DNA from: Ferriphaselus amnicola
Lineage (GTDB): Bacteria > Pseudomonadota > Gammaproteobacteria > Burkholderiales > Gallionellaceae
Assembly: GCF_000974685.2 (NCBI RefSeq)
Contig: NZ_AP018738.1
Span: forward strand, 992,001-1,056,000
Direction: 5' to 3'
DNA length: 64,000 bases
Positions 8,789 through 17,231 of the stretch are shown piece after piece. The number at the start of each line of letters is the position of its first letter. The stretch's first letter is position 1. A program made the translations under genes and the position numbers. Under the pieces are notes generated by a model. It worked only from the letters and a program-made list of their open reading frames with translations, was not told where the DNA came from and made no database searches.

Positions 8789-8813
8789 CGTTAGGTGGTG
8801 ATAGGTTATAACG
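8789..8813 (+). promoter_or_regulatory. Candidate ModE operator (Mo-box) before modE
   Basis: A 25-bp interrupted palindrome with outer arms CGTTA (8789-8793) and TAACG (8809-8813). The right half TTATAACG matches the ModE half-site well; the left half CGTTAGGT is weaker. It ends 10 bases before the modE start and overlaps a TATAAC -10-like hexamer (8807-8812), so molybdate-bound ModE could block its own operon. Confidence 0.5.
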
Positions 8814-8823
8814 CGAGGTCATT

Positions 8824-9630
8824 GTGGTTCAATCGAATGTGAAGAAAACTATTCCGGGGCGCTTCCCGCAATTCAAAATTGCTAAGGGAAAGCGCTGGGA
8901 TCATCTGGAGTTGTTGGAGCGCATCGACGCATCGGGCTCGATTTCATCCGCAGCGAGTGCGATGGGCATGAGCTACAAGGCTGCCTGGGAAGCCGTTGAG
9001 GCAATCAACAATCTTTCCGAGCAGCCCTTGGTCGAGCGCAAAACTGGCGGGCAGAAGGGGGGCGGAACAACGCTCACCGTGTATGGCCGTCGGGTGGTTG
9101 GCGCGTATCGGCGGTTGGAGCAGGAGCGAGAACATGTGCTCAAAACGTTAAGCCGCATCATGGATGACTTCGATGAGTATTACCATTTAATCAGGAGATT
9201 CGATATGAAAACGAGTGCGCGCAATCAATTTTTGGGATCGGTGAAAAGCATCAAGCTGGGCGCGATCAACGCCGAGGTGATCGTGGACATCGGCGGCGGC
9301 GATACGCTGGCAGCGGTCATCACAAACGAGAGCGTTGAGCATCTGGCGCTCACAGATGGTGTGGAAGTGTATGCGATGGTGAAAGCACCTTGGGTGATCG
9401 TGACGACCTCCGATGGCTTCAAGACCAGTGCCCGCAACGAGCTGCACGGTACGGTGGTGCGCTGTCAGGAAGGCGCGGTGAATGGCGAAGTCATCATCGA
9501 ACTGGCGGGTGGCAAGAGCGTGGCAGCGGTGGTGACCAATGACAGCATTCACTCGCTAGGCTTGGCCGAAGGCGTGAAAGCCTGCGCGCTGATCAAGGCG
9601 TCCCATGTGATTCTGGCCGTCAACGCGTAA
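8824..9630 (+). CDS. modE: Molybdate-responsive transcriptional regulator ModE
   Basis: 268 residues, GTG start at 8824. The N-terminal LysR-like winged helix is visible at about 25-115 (LLERIDASGSISSAASAMGMSYKAAWEAVEAIN, then a KTGGQKGGGTTLT wing). Two tandem molybdate-binding Mop/TOBE repeats follow, each opening with KTSARN (about residues 129 and 201): SARNQFLGSVKSI and SARNELHGTVVRC. This is the full-length E. coli-type architecture. It heads modEABCD with only 10 bases to modA, and a candidate Mo-box lies directly upstream. Confidence 0.95.
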   Translation: MVQSNVKKTIPGRFPQFKIAKGKRWDHLELLERIDASGSISSAASAMGMSYKAAWEAVEAINNLSEQPLVERKTGGQKGGGTTLTVYGRRVVGAYRRLEQEREHVLKTLSRIMDDFDEYYHLIRRFDMKTSARNQFLGSVKSIKLGAINAEVIVDIGGGDTLAAVITNESVEHLALTDGVEVYAMVKAPWVIVTTSDGFKTSARNELHGTVVRCQEGAVNGEVIIELAGGKSVAAVVTNDSIHSLGLAEGVKACALIKASHVILAVNA

Positions 9631-9640
9631 GGAGAGCGCA

Positions 9641-10417
9641 ATGAGGATTTCCATGACCAAACTACTTGTTGGCTTGCTGCTGAGCGCGCTGGCACAGATC
9701 GCACATGCCGAAAAGATTACCGTCGCAGCTGCCGCCGATCTGAAGTTCGCAATGGACGAAATTGTCACCACCTTCAAGTCGTCCAATGCGGGTGACGAGG
9801 TGGAGGTCATCTACGGTTCGTCCGGCAAGTTCAACACCCAGATGCAACAGGGTGCGCCGTTTGACTTGTTCTTCTCCGCCGACATTGCCTTCCCTCGCGA
9901 ATTGGCGAAGAACGGCCTGGCGGCTTCCGAAGTAAAGCCTTACGCTGTCGGCCGCATCGTGCTATGGAGCGCCAGCATGGATGCGAGCAAGATGACATTG
10001 GGTAGTCTGACCGATTCCAAGATTACCCACATCGCCATCGCCAATCCGCAGCATGCCCCCTACGGAAAGCGTGCCGAGGAAGCATTGCGCTCATCCAGCT
10101 TATGGGAGAAGATCGAGTCCAAACTGGTCTATGGCGAGAACATCGCCAACACGGCTCAGTTTGTGCAGACCGGTAATGCGCAGGTCGGCATCATCGCCTT
10201 GTCGCTGGCGGTGAATCCCGAACTGTCGAGCAAGGGCGGATATTACCTCATTCCCGATATGCTTCATGCGCCGCTGGAGCAGGGATTCATTATCTGCAAA
10301 CGAGCCGAGAACAGTGCATTAGCCAAACGCTTTGCCAATTACATAGGCAGCAAGCCGGCGCGCGCCGTGATGACTAAATACGGGTTCGTGCTGCCCGGCG
10401 AAGCCGTGCGTAAGTAG
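9641..10417 (+). CDS. modA: Molybdate ABC transporter substrate-binding protein
   Basis: 258 residues with a signal peptide (MRISMTKLLVGLLLSALAQIAHA). The mature part starts with KITVAAAADLKFAMDEI, the ModA signature in which the Ser/Ala-rich turn holds the oxyanion, and has YGSSGKFNTQMQQGAPFDLFFSAD as the second conserved block. AAGGAG precedes ATG 9641. It binds molybdate in the periplasm and hands it to ModB. It is co-transcribed with modE and modBCD. Confidence 0.95.
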   Translation: MRISMTKLLVGLLLSALAQIAHAEKITVAAAADLKFAMDEIVTTFKSSNAGDEVEVIYGSSGKFNTQMQQGAPFDLFFSADIAFPRELAKNGLAASEVKPYAVGRIVLWSASMDASKMTLGSLTDSKITHIAIANPQHAPYGKRAEEALRSSSLWEKIESKLVYGENIANTAQFVQTGNAQVGIIALSLAVNPELSSKGGYYLIPDMLHAPLEQGFIICKRAENSALAKRFANYIGSKPARAVMTKYGFVLPGEAVRK

Positions 10418-10459
10418 GCCGCGGTCAAGTGGTCGTCCATTTTTTGATCGGGGATAGTA

Positions 10460-11137
10460 ATGGGTTTGTCGGGCGGTGACCTGCAAGCAATCTGGCTGAC
10501 TGTGCGGTTAGCCAGTGTCGTCACGCTTATCCTGCTGCTGGTCGGCACTCCCATCGCGTGGTGGCTGGCGCGTGCACGCGGCAGGTGGAAAGGGCCAGTC
10601 AGCGCGATAGTGGCCTTGCCGCTAGTGTTGCCACCCTCGGTGCTCGGTTTCTACTTGCTGTTGGCGATGGGGCCGAATGGCCCAGTTGGGCATCTTACCC
10701 AAGCCCTGGGCATTGGTATGCTTCCGTTCACCTTCTGGGGGTTGGTGGTGGCCTCGGTGTTCTACTCGCTGCCTTTCATGGTGCAGCCTTTGCAAACGGC
10801 ATTCGAGTCTATCGGCGACCGCCCGCTGGAAGTAGCCGCGACCTTGCATGCTTCGCCGCTGAATATTTTTTTTAGCGTTGCGGTGCCGCTTGCGTTGCCG
10901 GGTTTCCTCACCGCCGGAATTTTGACTTTTGCCCATACTGTGGGCGAGTTTGGTGTGGTATTGATGATAGGCGGCAATTTGCCGGGTATCACGCGGGTGG
11001 CCTCGGTGCAGATTTACGACCATGTGGAGGCATTGGAATACGGACAGGCGCACCATCTTGCTGCTGTGATGCTGATCTTCTCCTTTTTAGTGTTATTGGT
11101 GCTTTACGCATGGCGCCCCACGCCTAGGAAGGTATGA
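10460..11137 (+). CDS. modB: Molybdate ABC transporter permease
   Basis: 225 residues with about five hydrophobic segments. The EAA loop is visible as [26 protein letters not shown], the contact to the ModC ATPase. [19 protein letters not shown]-like sequence ([20 protein letters not shown]) is the usual ModB C-terminal signature. It overlaps modC by 4 bases (ATGA). Forty-two bases separate it from modA with no terminator. Confidence 0.95.
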   Translation: MGLSGGDLQAIWLTVRLASVVTLILLLVGTPIAWWLARARGRWKGPVSAIVALPLVLPPSVLGFYLLLAMGPNGPVGHLTQALGIGMLPFTFWGLVVASVFYSLPFMVQPLQTAFESIGDRPLEVAATLHASPLNIFFSVAVPLALPGFLTAGILTFAHTVGEFGVVLMIGGNLPGITRVASVQIYDHVEALEYGQAHHLAAVMLIFSFLVLLVLYAWRPTPRKV

Positions 11138-12225
11138 CGATGAACGGTATTCGTGCACGGTTTGTGTTGCACCGCGACGATTTTAAGCTGGAATCGGAAT
11201 TCACTGCTCCCGCACTAGGCATCACTGCTTTGTTCGGTCCGTCCGGTTCCGGCAAGACCACATTGCTGCGCTGCATCGCAGGGCTCGAACGTGCGCAAGG
11301 TTCGTTGAACGTGAATGGTGAAACTTGGCAGGATGAACAGACCTTCGTGCCCGTGCACAAACGCCCGCTGGGCTATGTGTTCCAAGAGGCGAGCCTGTTT
11401 CCGCATCTGTCGGTGCGCGCCAATCTGGAGTATGGCTACCGTCGCACTCCTGCCTCTGAGCAAAGAGTGAAGCCGGAGCAAGTCATCGACTGGCTGGGGC
11501 TGGCGCATCTGGTTGAGCGCCGTGACCCGGCGCAGCTTTCCGGTGGCGAGCGTCAGCGCGTTGCTATCGGTCGTGCGCTGCTCACCAGTCCGCGTCTGCT
11601 GCTGATGGACGAGCCGCTCTCCGCGCTTGACTCCGCCAGCAAGCAGGAGATCTTGCCGTATCTGGAACACCTGCATCGCGAGCTGGAGATCCCCGTGTTC
11701 TACGTCAGCCATGCGCTGGATGAGGTCGCTCGGCTAGCCGACCATTTGGTGCTGTTGCAGCAAGGCCGCGTCATCGCCAGCGGTGCGCTGCACGAAACCC
11801 TTGCTCGCCTTGATCTGCCTACCGCGCATTTCGACGATGCTGGTGTGGTGATCGAAGCTGAGGTCGCTGCGCATGAAGAGCGCTATCACCTGACCCGCGT
11901 CGATATGGTGGGCGGACAGCTTTGGGTAGGTTTACTCGATCAACCCATCGGTAGCTCGGTGCGTGCTCGGGTGTTGGCGCGCGATGTCAGCCTAGCCACC
12001 CAGATGCCGCAGGGCTCCAGCATCAGCAACATCCTGCAATCAACCATCCTTGAGCTGAGCGACGAAGGTGCGGACAAGGTCAATGTGTTGCTGGCAGTGG
12101 GCGACTCGCAACGCCTACTGTCGCGGATCACCCGCCGCTCTCGTGATCTACTGGGGCTGGAAGTTGGCAGGGTGGTGTACGCGCAAGTGAAGAGCGTGGC
12201 GTTGATGCAGGGGGAGAAAAGATGA
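11134..12225 (+). CDS. modC: Molybdate ABC transporter ATP-binding protein
   Basis: 363 residues. The ABC domain fills the first two-thirds: Walker [11 protein letters not shown]-loop [11 protein letters not shown], signature [15 protein letters not shown], Walker [14 protein letters not shown]-loop VSHALDEV. The C-terminal 120 residues form the Mop/TOBE regulatory domain typical of ModC. The start ATG overlaps the modB stop, and the modC stop overlaps the modD start, so B, C and D are translationally coupled. Confidence 0.95.
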   Translation: MTMNGIRARFVLHRDDFKLESEFTAPALGITALFGPSGSGKTTLLRCIAGLERAQGSLNVNGETWQDEQTFVPVHKRPLGYVFQEASLFPHLSVRANLEYGYRRTPASEQRVKPEQVIDWLGLAHLVERRDPAQLSGGERQRVAIGRALLTSPRLLLMDEPLSALDSASKQEILPYLEHLHRELEIPVFYVSHALDEVARLADHLVLLQQGRVIASGALHETLARLDLPTAHFDDAGVVIEAEVAAHEERYHLTRVDMVGGQLWVGLLDQPIGSSVRARVLARDVSLATQMPQGSSISNILQSTILELSDEGADKVNVLLAVGDSQRLLSRITRRSRDLLGLEVGRVVYAQVKSVALMQGEKR

Positions 12226-13055
12226 GTTATCTGGCGTTAAGTGATGAGGAATTGCTGCGCTTGTTGAGCGACGATGTGCCGTGTGGCGATCTCACGACCG
12301 AGACTTCGGGGATCGGGCAACAAACCGCACGTCTGGAATTCCGTGCGCGGCAAGACATGGTGGTGTGTGCCATTGAAGAAGCGGCGCGGTTGTTCACACT
12401 AAGTGGAGCGACAAGCGATGTGCATGTCTGCTCCGGTCAGTCCGTCAGCCAAAGTACATTGTTGCTTGAAGCGCAGGGCACAGCGCAGAGCCTGCACCGT
12501 GTGTGGAAAACAGCGCAGGTTCTGGTGGAGTGGGCGAGTGGCATCAGCACGTCTGCCGCCGCGATTGTGCAAGCAGCCGCGCCCGTTTCGGTAGCCTGCA
12601 CGCGCAAGAATGTGCCGGGAACTAAGGCGCTTTCAGTGAAGGCCGTGCGCGCGGGTGGCGCCACCATGCATAGGCTGGGTTTGTCGGAATCATTACTTTT
12701 GTTTGCCGAACATCGTTTGTTCCTGAATGAGACTCAGACGGCTACCGTCGCGCGCTATAAACGAGCCGAACCGGAAAGGAAGTTGGTCGTTGAGGTCGCC
12801 AATGTCTCGGAGGCGATGCTCTGGGCACAGGCAGGAGCCGATGTCCTGCAAGTGGAAAAATTCACTACCGAGGCCGTGGCTGAATGTCGTGCCGCATTGG
12901 ATCTTGCAAAGCTGCAAACCAAGCTTGCGGCGGCAGGTGGTGTCAACGCGGTCAATGCGGTGGATTATGTGCGCGCAGGCGCAGATTTTCTGGTGACGTC
13001 CGCACCATATACGGCACCACCAAGAGACATCCAAGTGAACTTTTTTCTTGCTTAG
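12222..13055 (+). CDS. modD: ModD, quinolinate-phosphoribosyltransferase-like protein
   Basis: 277 residues. It has the type II phosphoribosyltransferase barrel of NadC: DVPCGDLTTE near the start, ACTRKNVPGTKALSVKAVRAGGATMHRLGLS in the middle (CTRKxxPG...HR), then VEVANVSEAMLWAQAGADVLQVEKF and AAGGVNAVNAVDYVRAGADFLVTSAPY. ModD is a NadC paralogue found at the end of mod operons; its reaction is not established. The HRLGLSESLLLFAEHRLFL segment separates it from true NadC. It starts inside the last codons of modC. Confidence 0.88.
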   Translation: MSYLALSDEELLRLLSDDVPCGDLTTETSGIGQQTARLEFRARQDMVVCAIEEAARLFTLSGATSDVHVCSGQSVSQSTLLLEAQGTAQSLHRVWKTAQVLVEWASGISTSAAAIVQAAAPVSVACTRKNVPGTKALSVKAVRAGGATMHRLGLSESLLLFAEHRLFLNETQTATVARYKRAEPERKLVVEVANVSEAMLWAQAGADVLQVEKFTTEAVAECRAALDLAKLQTKLAAAGGVNAVNAVDYVRAGADFLVTSAPYTAPPRDIQVNFFLA

Positions 13056-13136
13056 TCCTTAGGCTCATATCTTGCTCTCCATCTCCAACGAGCATCCAAC
13101 GTGTCGGGATGCTGATTATCGGGAGGGGAGGGCTAA

Positions 13137-14837
13137 ATGAAATTGCGTATCGAGCGGCCTTATGTCGAGGCCATGATCAAAGCATTTCCGCGACTGGACG
13201 ATTTGACGGAGCAACTGCGCTTTGGCAATAGTGCCGAGGTTGCATTCAGCCAGTTGGCAGATGAGGAAGTGACTTTCTTGCGTGAGATTTATGGGCGTGG
13301 TGACGCAGATCAGCGTGCCCGAGCGGCACAGTTGGGTACTCTGCAACACGCAATGAACGATGAAGGCCCGCGCTTTGAGGGCGATGACCTTGAGCCGCTG
13401 GTTCCCGCCATTGCCAATTTTCTGATCAAGGATGCGATTCGAGGTTGGCTGTTCAGCGCCGCTATCACGGGCAAGCCTACTGCGTGGGTAGTGACCCGGA
13501 TCGACTTCACTCCGCCTTCCAACGATGAAGCAGGTCGCGTCCTGATCGAGCTAAAAGCCAATGCCAAAGGTCGCTTGGCCAGTGTCAATGTGATGTTCCT
13601 GCCCCGTGATTTGGGAAATCGAACCGTGGCTGAGATCTTTGCGGCCAAGGGTTACATTAAAGAAACGCCGGAACTGATTCGCAACTATGACGAGGCGGCT
13701 AGGCGTTATTTTGATTGGCGCGGGCGCTATGGCGCACAGTTTTCAGGTCATGGCGTCGGCTATTACGCCGAAAATCCCACCGCCACCCACCGCGATACCG
13801 ATTGGGCGCGCAAAGACATCGTGGTGATGTCCTCTGGCGGGGGAAGCGCACGCTTGGTCAACGATGAGGGCATCCTGACCGACCGAGTATTGGGGCTCGA
13901 CAGTAACGGCGATATTCTCGGACGCTATTTACGTCGCGCCTCGAAAAGTCTGCGTTTTAAGTCGGATGATGAAGTAGAGAAGCTGCAAGCCGAGATGCCC
14001 AAGGGCGTTTTCACTCAGCTGCCCGTGCATTTTTACATGCTCATGTTTCATTTGGAGCTGCATCACTACCTATGGGTGCATGTGAACGATATTGAGCCGT
14101 ATGCATATCAGCCCGCGTTGAAAAACAAGTTGATCCTGCCGGAAGAGCAGACCGACCTGATCGATATTCTGACCGCCGAGATGGACGTACTGATGGATGA
14201 CATCATCGCAGGCAAGTCAGGCGGAACGACGGTGTTGTGTGCCGGCCCTGCAGGTGTGGGAAAAACGCTGACAGCGGAAGTGTATGCCGAGATAATCAGA
14301 CGCCCCTTGTATCGTGTACATTCAGGCCAACTTGGGCTCAATGTCGCGGCGATGGAAGTCGCCCTGAAGGATGTGTTGACCCGTGCGCAGCGTTGGGGGG
14401 CGGTGATGTTGATCGATGAGGCGGACGTGTACATTCGCCGCCGGGATGACAACATTGCCACCAATGCTGTCGTCGGTGTCTTCCTGCGCGTGTTGGAATA
14501 TTTCAACGGCCTGCTGTTCCTTACCACCAATCGTGTTGACGACATCGATGAGGCGATCATTTCACGCTGCATCGCGTTGATAAAGTATCACCAGCCGGAT
14601 GCGGAGGCGCGGCGACGTATCTGGCGAGTGATGACCGAGCAGTTCGACTTGAAGGTGGATGAACGCCTGCTGTTGCAATTGGCTGACCTTTTCCCCTCGG
14701 CTTCGGGGCGTGACATCAAGGGGCTGAGTAAACTGGTATCCAAGTATTGTCATCAAAAAAAGGTACCGCCGAATCTGGAAGCCTTCAAGCGCTGCTCCGT
14801 GTTTCGCGGGCTAGAGTTTGAGAAGCAAAAGGTTTAG
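13137..14837 (+). CDS. AAA+ ATPase of unknown role downstream of mod operon
   Basis: 566 residues. The C-terminal 210 or so form an AAA domain: Walker A GPAGVGKT (about 369-376), Walker B VMLIDEAD (about 423-430), sensor-1 FLTTNR, then an arginine-finger-like ISRC and a small lid with SGRDIKGLSKL. The long N-terminal part (about 360 residues) has no motif I recognise; it contains SHGVGYYAENP-like and GGGSARLVNDEGI stretches, the latter resembling a beta-hairpin substrate domain. No signal or membrane segment. It begins 81 bases after modD on the same strand with no terminator between, so it may be read with the mod genes. The AAA part is like single-domain ATPases that remodel proteins; client unknown. 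Confidence 0.8.
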   Translation: MKLRIERPYVEAMIKAFPRLDDLTEQLRFGNSAEVAFSQLADEEVTFLREIYGRGDADQRARAAQLGTLQHAMNDEGPRFEGDDLEPLVPAIANFLIKDAIRGWLFSAAITGKPTAWVVTRIDFTPPSNDEAGRVLIELKANAKGRLASVNVMFLPRDLGNRTVAEIFAAKGYIKETPELIRNYDEAARRYFDWRGRYGAQFSGHGVGYYAENPTATHRDTDWARKDIVVMSSGGGSARLVNDEGILTDRVLGLDSNGDILGRYLRRASKSLRFKSDDEVEKLQAEMPKGVFTQLPVHFYMLMFHLELHHYLWVHVNDIEPYAYQPALKNKLILPEEQTDLIDILTAEMDVLMDDIIAGKSGGTTVLCAGPAGVGKTLTAEVYAEIIRRPLYRVHSGQLGLNVAAMEVALKDVLTRAQRWGAVMLIDEADVYIRRRDDNIATNAVVGVFLRVLEYFNGLLFLTTNRVDDIDEAIISRCIALIKYHQPDAEARRRIWRVMTEQFDLKVDERLLLQLADLFPSASGRDIKGLSKLVSKYCHQKKVPPNLEAFKRCSVFRGLEFEKQKV

Positions 14838-14842
14838 CGCGA

Positions 14843-15313
14843 ATGGATCGAAAGAGGAGAGTGCCGTTGATTGAACTTGGTTTTGCCCGCGCAGAGGATC
14901 TGCCACGACTCGCCGACCTACTCGCTGAGCTGTTCACCCTCGAAAGCGACTTCCAGCCCATGCGCGACAAGCAACTGCGCGGCCTGCGCCTGATCCTCGA
15001 CAACCCGGCGCTGGGGCAGTTATTCGTGCTGCGCGTCGATGGCGCGGTGGCTGGCATGGCCAACGCCCTCATTACCGTCAGCACGGCGGAAGGCGGACGC
15101 GTGGTGTTGCTGGAAGACGTGATTGTCAGTCGCGCCCATCGCGGCGGCGGGCTAGGGCGGCAATTGGTCGAACAGGTGCTGGACTGGGCGCGTCAGCAAG
15201 GCTACCGCCGCATCACCTTGTTAGCAGACCAAAATAACCACGCCGCTTGGGTGTTCTACCGCAAGCTGGGTTTCGAGGCTTCGCAGATGGGCGTGTTGCG
15301 CAAAGCGTTGTAG
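14843..15313 (+). CDS. GNAT-family N-acetyltransferase
   Basis: Up to 156 residues. The acetyl-CoA-binding motif A is clear (VLLEDVIVSRAHRGGGLGRQLVEQVLDWARQQG; RGGGLG is the pyrophosphate loop), followed by motif B (RRITLLADQNNHAAWVFYRKLGFE). The start is uncertain: ATG 14843 gives a basic leader, but GAGGAGA at 14853-14859 points to TTG 14867 as the true start, removing eight codons. It begins 5 bases after the AAA+ gene stop, so the two are probably co-transcribed. The acceptor substrate cannot be read. Confidence 0.8.
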   Translation: MDRKRRVPLIELGFARAEDLPRLADLLAELFTLESDFQPMRDKQLRGLRLILDNPALGQLFVLRVDGAVAGMANALITVSTAEGGRVVLLEDVIVSRAHRGGGLGRQLVEQVLDWARQQGYRRITLLADQNNHAAWVFYRKLGFEASQMGVLRKAL

Positions 15314-15344
15314 TGGATGATGCAGGTATGCGACGATTTGCCGC

Positions 15345-15359
15345 GCGACAATATGTCGC
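15345..15359. promoter_or_regulatory. Palindrome upstream of the cytochrome bd operon
   Basis: GCGACA-ATA-TGTCGC, a perfect inverted repeat 67 bases before the cydP start and 32 bases after the GNAT stop. The stem is too short and lacks a T-run for a terminator. A redox or NO regulator site is plausible, but I do not recognise the motif. Confidence 0.35.
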
Positions 15360-15425
15360 ATTCCCACGGCAAACATTTATCCCTACACTATCTGAAGTTG
15401 ATCATATGAATGGATCCCCGTCAGT

Positions 15426-15632
15426 ATGAAAATCACTAAACGATTCTCGATCAAACGCACCTTGGCTTGGGAGATTTTCTTTGCCTTGTTGTTCAAGGGC
15501 GCACTGCTGTTTCTGTTGTGGTGGACCTTCTTCTCACACGCGCCCAGTAAGGATGTCATCGCCGCAACGGTGGCAGAGCGCATCTCCGGCAGCGCTCATG
15601 ATTTTTCATTAATTCCAAGGAGCGAGCCATGA
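15426..15632 (+). CDS. cydP: Cytochrome bd oxidase small subunit CydP-like
   Basis: 68 residues with one membrane helix (WEIFFALLFKGALLFLLWWTFF) after a basic cytoplasmic start (MKITKRFSIKR). Short proteins of this layout precede cydA in many proteobacteria and are annotated as putative cytochrome oxidase small subunit CydP. Its last codons overlap the cydA start by 4 bases, so it is coupled to cydA. Family assignment rests on position, size and pattern. Confidence 0.75.
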   Translation: MKITKRFSIKRTLAWEIFFALLFKGALLFLLWWTFFSHAPSKDVIAATVAERISGSAHDFSLIPRSEP

Positions 15633-17230
15633 TTGATCCGGCTGCCGTTGACCTTGCGCGGTTGCAGTTCGCCATCACCGCGCTGTACCACTTCATTTTC
15701 GTGCCGCTCACTTTAGGACTGACGTTCCTGCTGGTGATCATGGAAACGGTCTATGTCATGACCGGCAAGCAGATCTACCGCGACATGACCAAGTTCTGGG
15801 GCAAGCTGTTCGGCATCAACTTCGCCTTGGGGGTGACGACGGGGCTGACCATGGAATTCCAGTTCGGCACCAACTGGGCGTATTACTCTCATTACGTGGG
15901 CGACATCTTCGGTGCGCCGCTGGCGATCGAGGGGCTGCTTGCCTTTTTCCTCGAATCGACCTTCGTTGGCCTGTTCTTCTTTGGATGGGATCGACTGTCA
16001 AAAGTCGGGCACTTGACAGTCACTTGCCTAGTGGCGATCGGCTCCAATCTATCGGCGGTATTGATCTTAATCGCTAACGGCTGGATGCAGAACCCAGTCG
16101 GTGCGGAGTTCAATCCTGTCACTATGCGCATGGAAATGACCAGCTTCTGGGATTTGGTGTTCAACCCAGCGGCACAGGCCAAGTTCGTGCATACCGTGTC
16201 GTCCGGCTACGTGACGGCTTCGGTATTCGTGCTTGGCATCTCGTCCTGGTATCTGCTCAAGGGGCGCGATCTGGAGTTCGCACGCCGTTCTTTCCGTATC
16301 GCCGCCGCGTTCGGTCTGGCTTCAGCACTGTCGGTCGTAGTATTGGGCGATGAGTCGGGATATGCCGTGACCGAGCACCAGAAAACTAAGCTCGCTGCGA
16401 TGGAAGGCATGTGGAAGACCGAAGAGGCACCGGCTGGACTGACGGTGTTCGGTATTCCCGACGAAGCCAATCGCACTAACCATGCCGAGGTGAAGATCCC
16501 TTATCTATTGGGGCTCATCGCTACCCGTTCCAACGATACCGTACTGCCCGGTATCGACCAGCTAGAGGTCACCCTCAAGAAGCGTATCGAGAGCGGCATC
16601 ATCGCCGTAGCCGCGCTCGAACGTATGCGCAAAAACAAGGCCGATGTCGAGGCAGCAGAGCTATTTTCTGCCCACAAGGTCGATATGGGTTACGGTTTGT
16701 TGCTGAAGAAATACACCGAGGATGTCACTCAAGCAACGCCAGAGATGCTGATGCAGGCAGTGGGTGATGCGATCCCGCCAGTCGCGCCGCTGTTCTGGAG
16801 TTTCCGCATCATGGTGGCCTTGGGGATCGCCTTCATCGCCCTGTTCGCCATCGCCTTCTGGTCGTCCGCGAAGAATTCCTTCGAGAAGAAACCTTGGCTG
16901 CTGCGCTGGGCGCTGTGGTTCATCCCCATGCCTTGGATTGCGACACAAGTGGGCTGGATCGTCGCCGAAGTAGGGCGCCAGCCGTGGACGGTGCATGGCG
17001 TGCTGCCCACACATCTGTCTGTCTCTAGCGTGACCTCCGGCGAAGTGATGTTGTCACTGGCGGGCTTCTTCACTTTCTACACGCTGCTGTTGGTAGCTGA
17101 ACTGTACCTGATGTTCAAGTACGCCCGCCTTGGGCCATCCAGCCTCGGCACAGGCGCTTACCACTTCGAGTCGAGCGGCGGCATGACTAAGGGAGCAGTG
17201 TCTGCTCCCGTTCCCAAAAAGGAGTATTAG
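15629..17230 (+). CDS. cydA: Cytochrome bd ubiquinol oxidase subunit I
   Basis: 533 residues, about nine membrane helices. The N-terminal DLARLQFAITALYHFIFVPLTLGL segment carries the conserved His ligand of heme b595. TMEFQFGTNWAYYSHYVGDIFGAPLAIEGLLAFFLESTF holds the conserved Glu residues of the proton channel. A long periplasmic Q-loop follows, and GWIVAEVGRQPW is the family signature. It oxidises ubiquinol and reduces O2 with high affinity, which protects nitrogenase from oxygen in diazotrophs; that link to the nearby nif genes is inference. Confidence 0.96.
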   Translation: MIDPAAVDLARLQFAITALYHFIFVPLTLGLTFLLVIMETVYVMTGKQIYRDMTKFWGKLFGINFALGVTTGLTMEFQFGTNWAYYSHYVGDIFGAPLAIEGLLAFFLESTFVGLFFFGWDRLSKVGHLTVTCLVAIGSNLSAVLILIANGWMQNPVGAEFNPVTMRMEMTSFWDLVFNPAAQAKFVHTVSSGYVTASVFVLGISSWYLLKGRDLEFARRSFRIAAAFGLASALSVVVLGDESGYAVTEHQKTKLAAMEGMWKTEEAPAGLTVFGIPDEANRTNHAEVKIPYLLGLIATRSNDTVLPGIDQLEVTLKKRIESGIIAVAALERMRKNKADVEAAELFSAHKVDMGYGLLLKKYTEDVTQATPEMLMQAVGDAIPPVAPLFWSFRIMVALGIAFIALFAIAFWSSAKNSFEKKPWLLRWALWFIPMPWIATQVGWIVAEVGRQPWTVHGVLPTHLSVSSVTSGEVMLSLAGFFTFYTLLLVAELYLMFKYARLGPSSLGTGAYHFESSGGMTKGAVSAPVPKKEY

Positions 17231-17231
17231 C

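Noticed and set aside
8781-8812. Sigma70 promoter TTGCTT ... TATAAC for modE
   Set aside because: The spacer is 20 bases, too long; only the -10-like hexamer is mentioned with the Mo-box.
15398-15411. Possible FNR box (TTGATCATATGAA) before cydP
   Set aside because: Only the left half matches TTGAT-N4-ATCAA; the right half does not.
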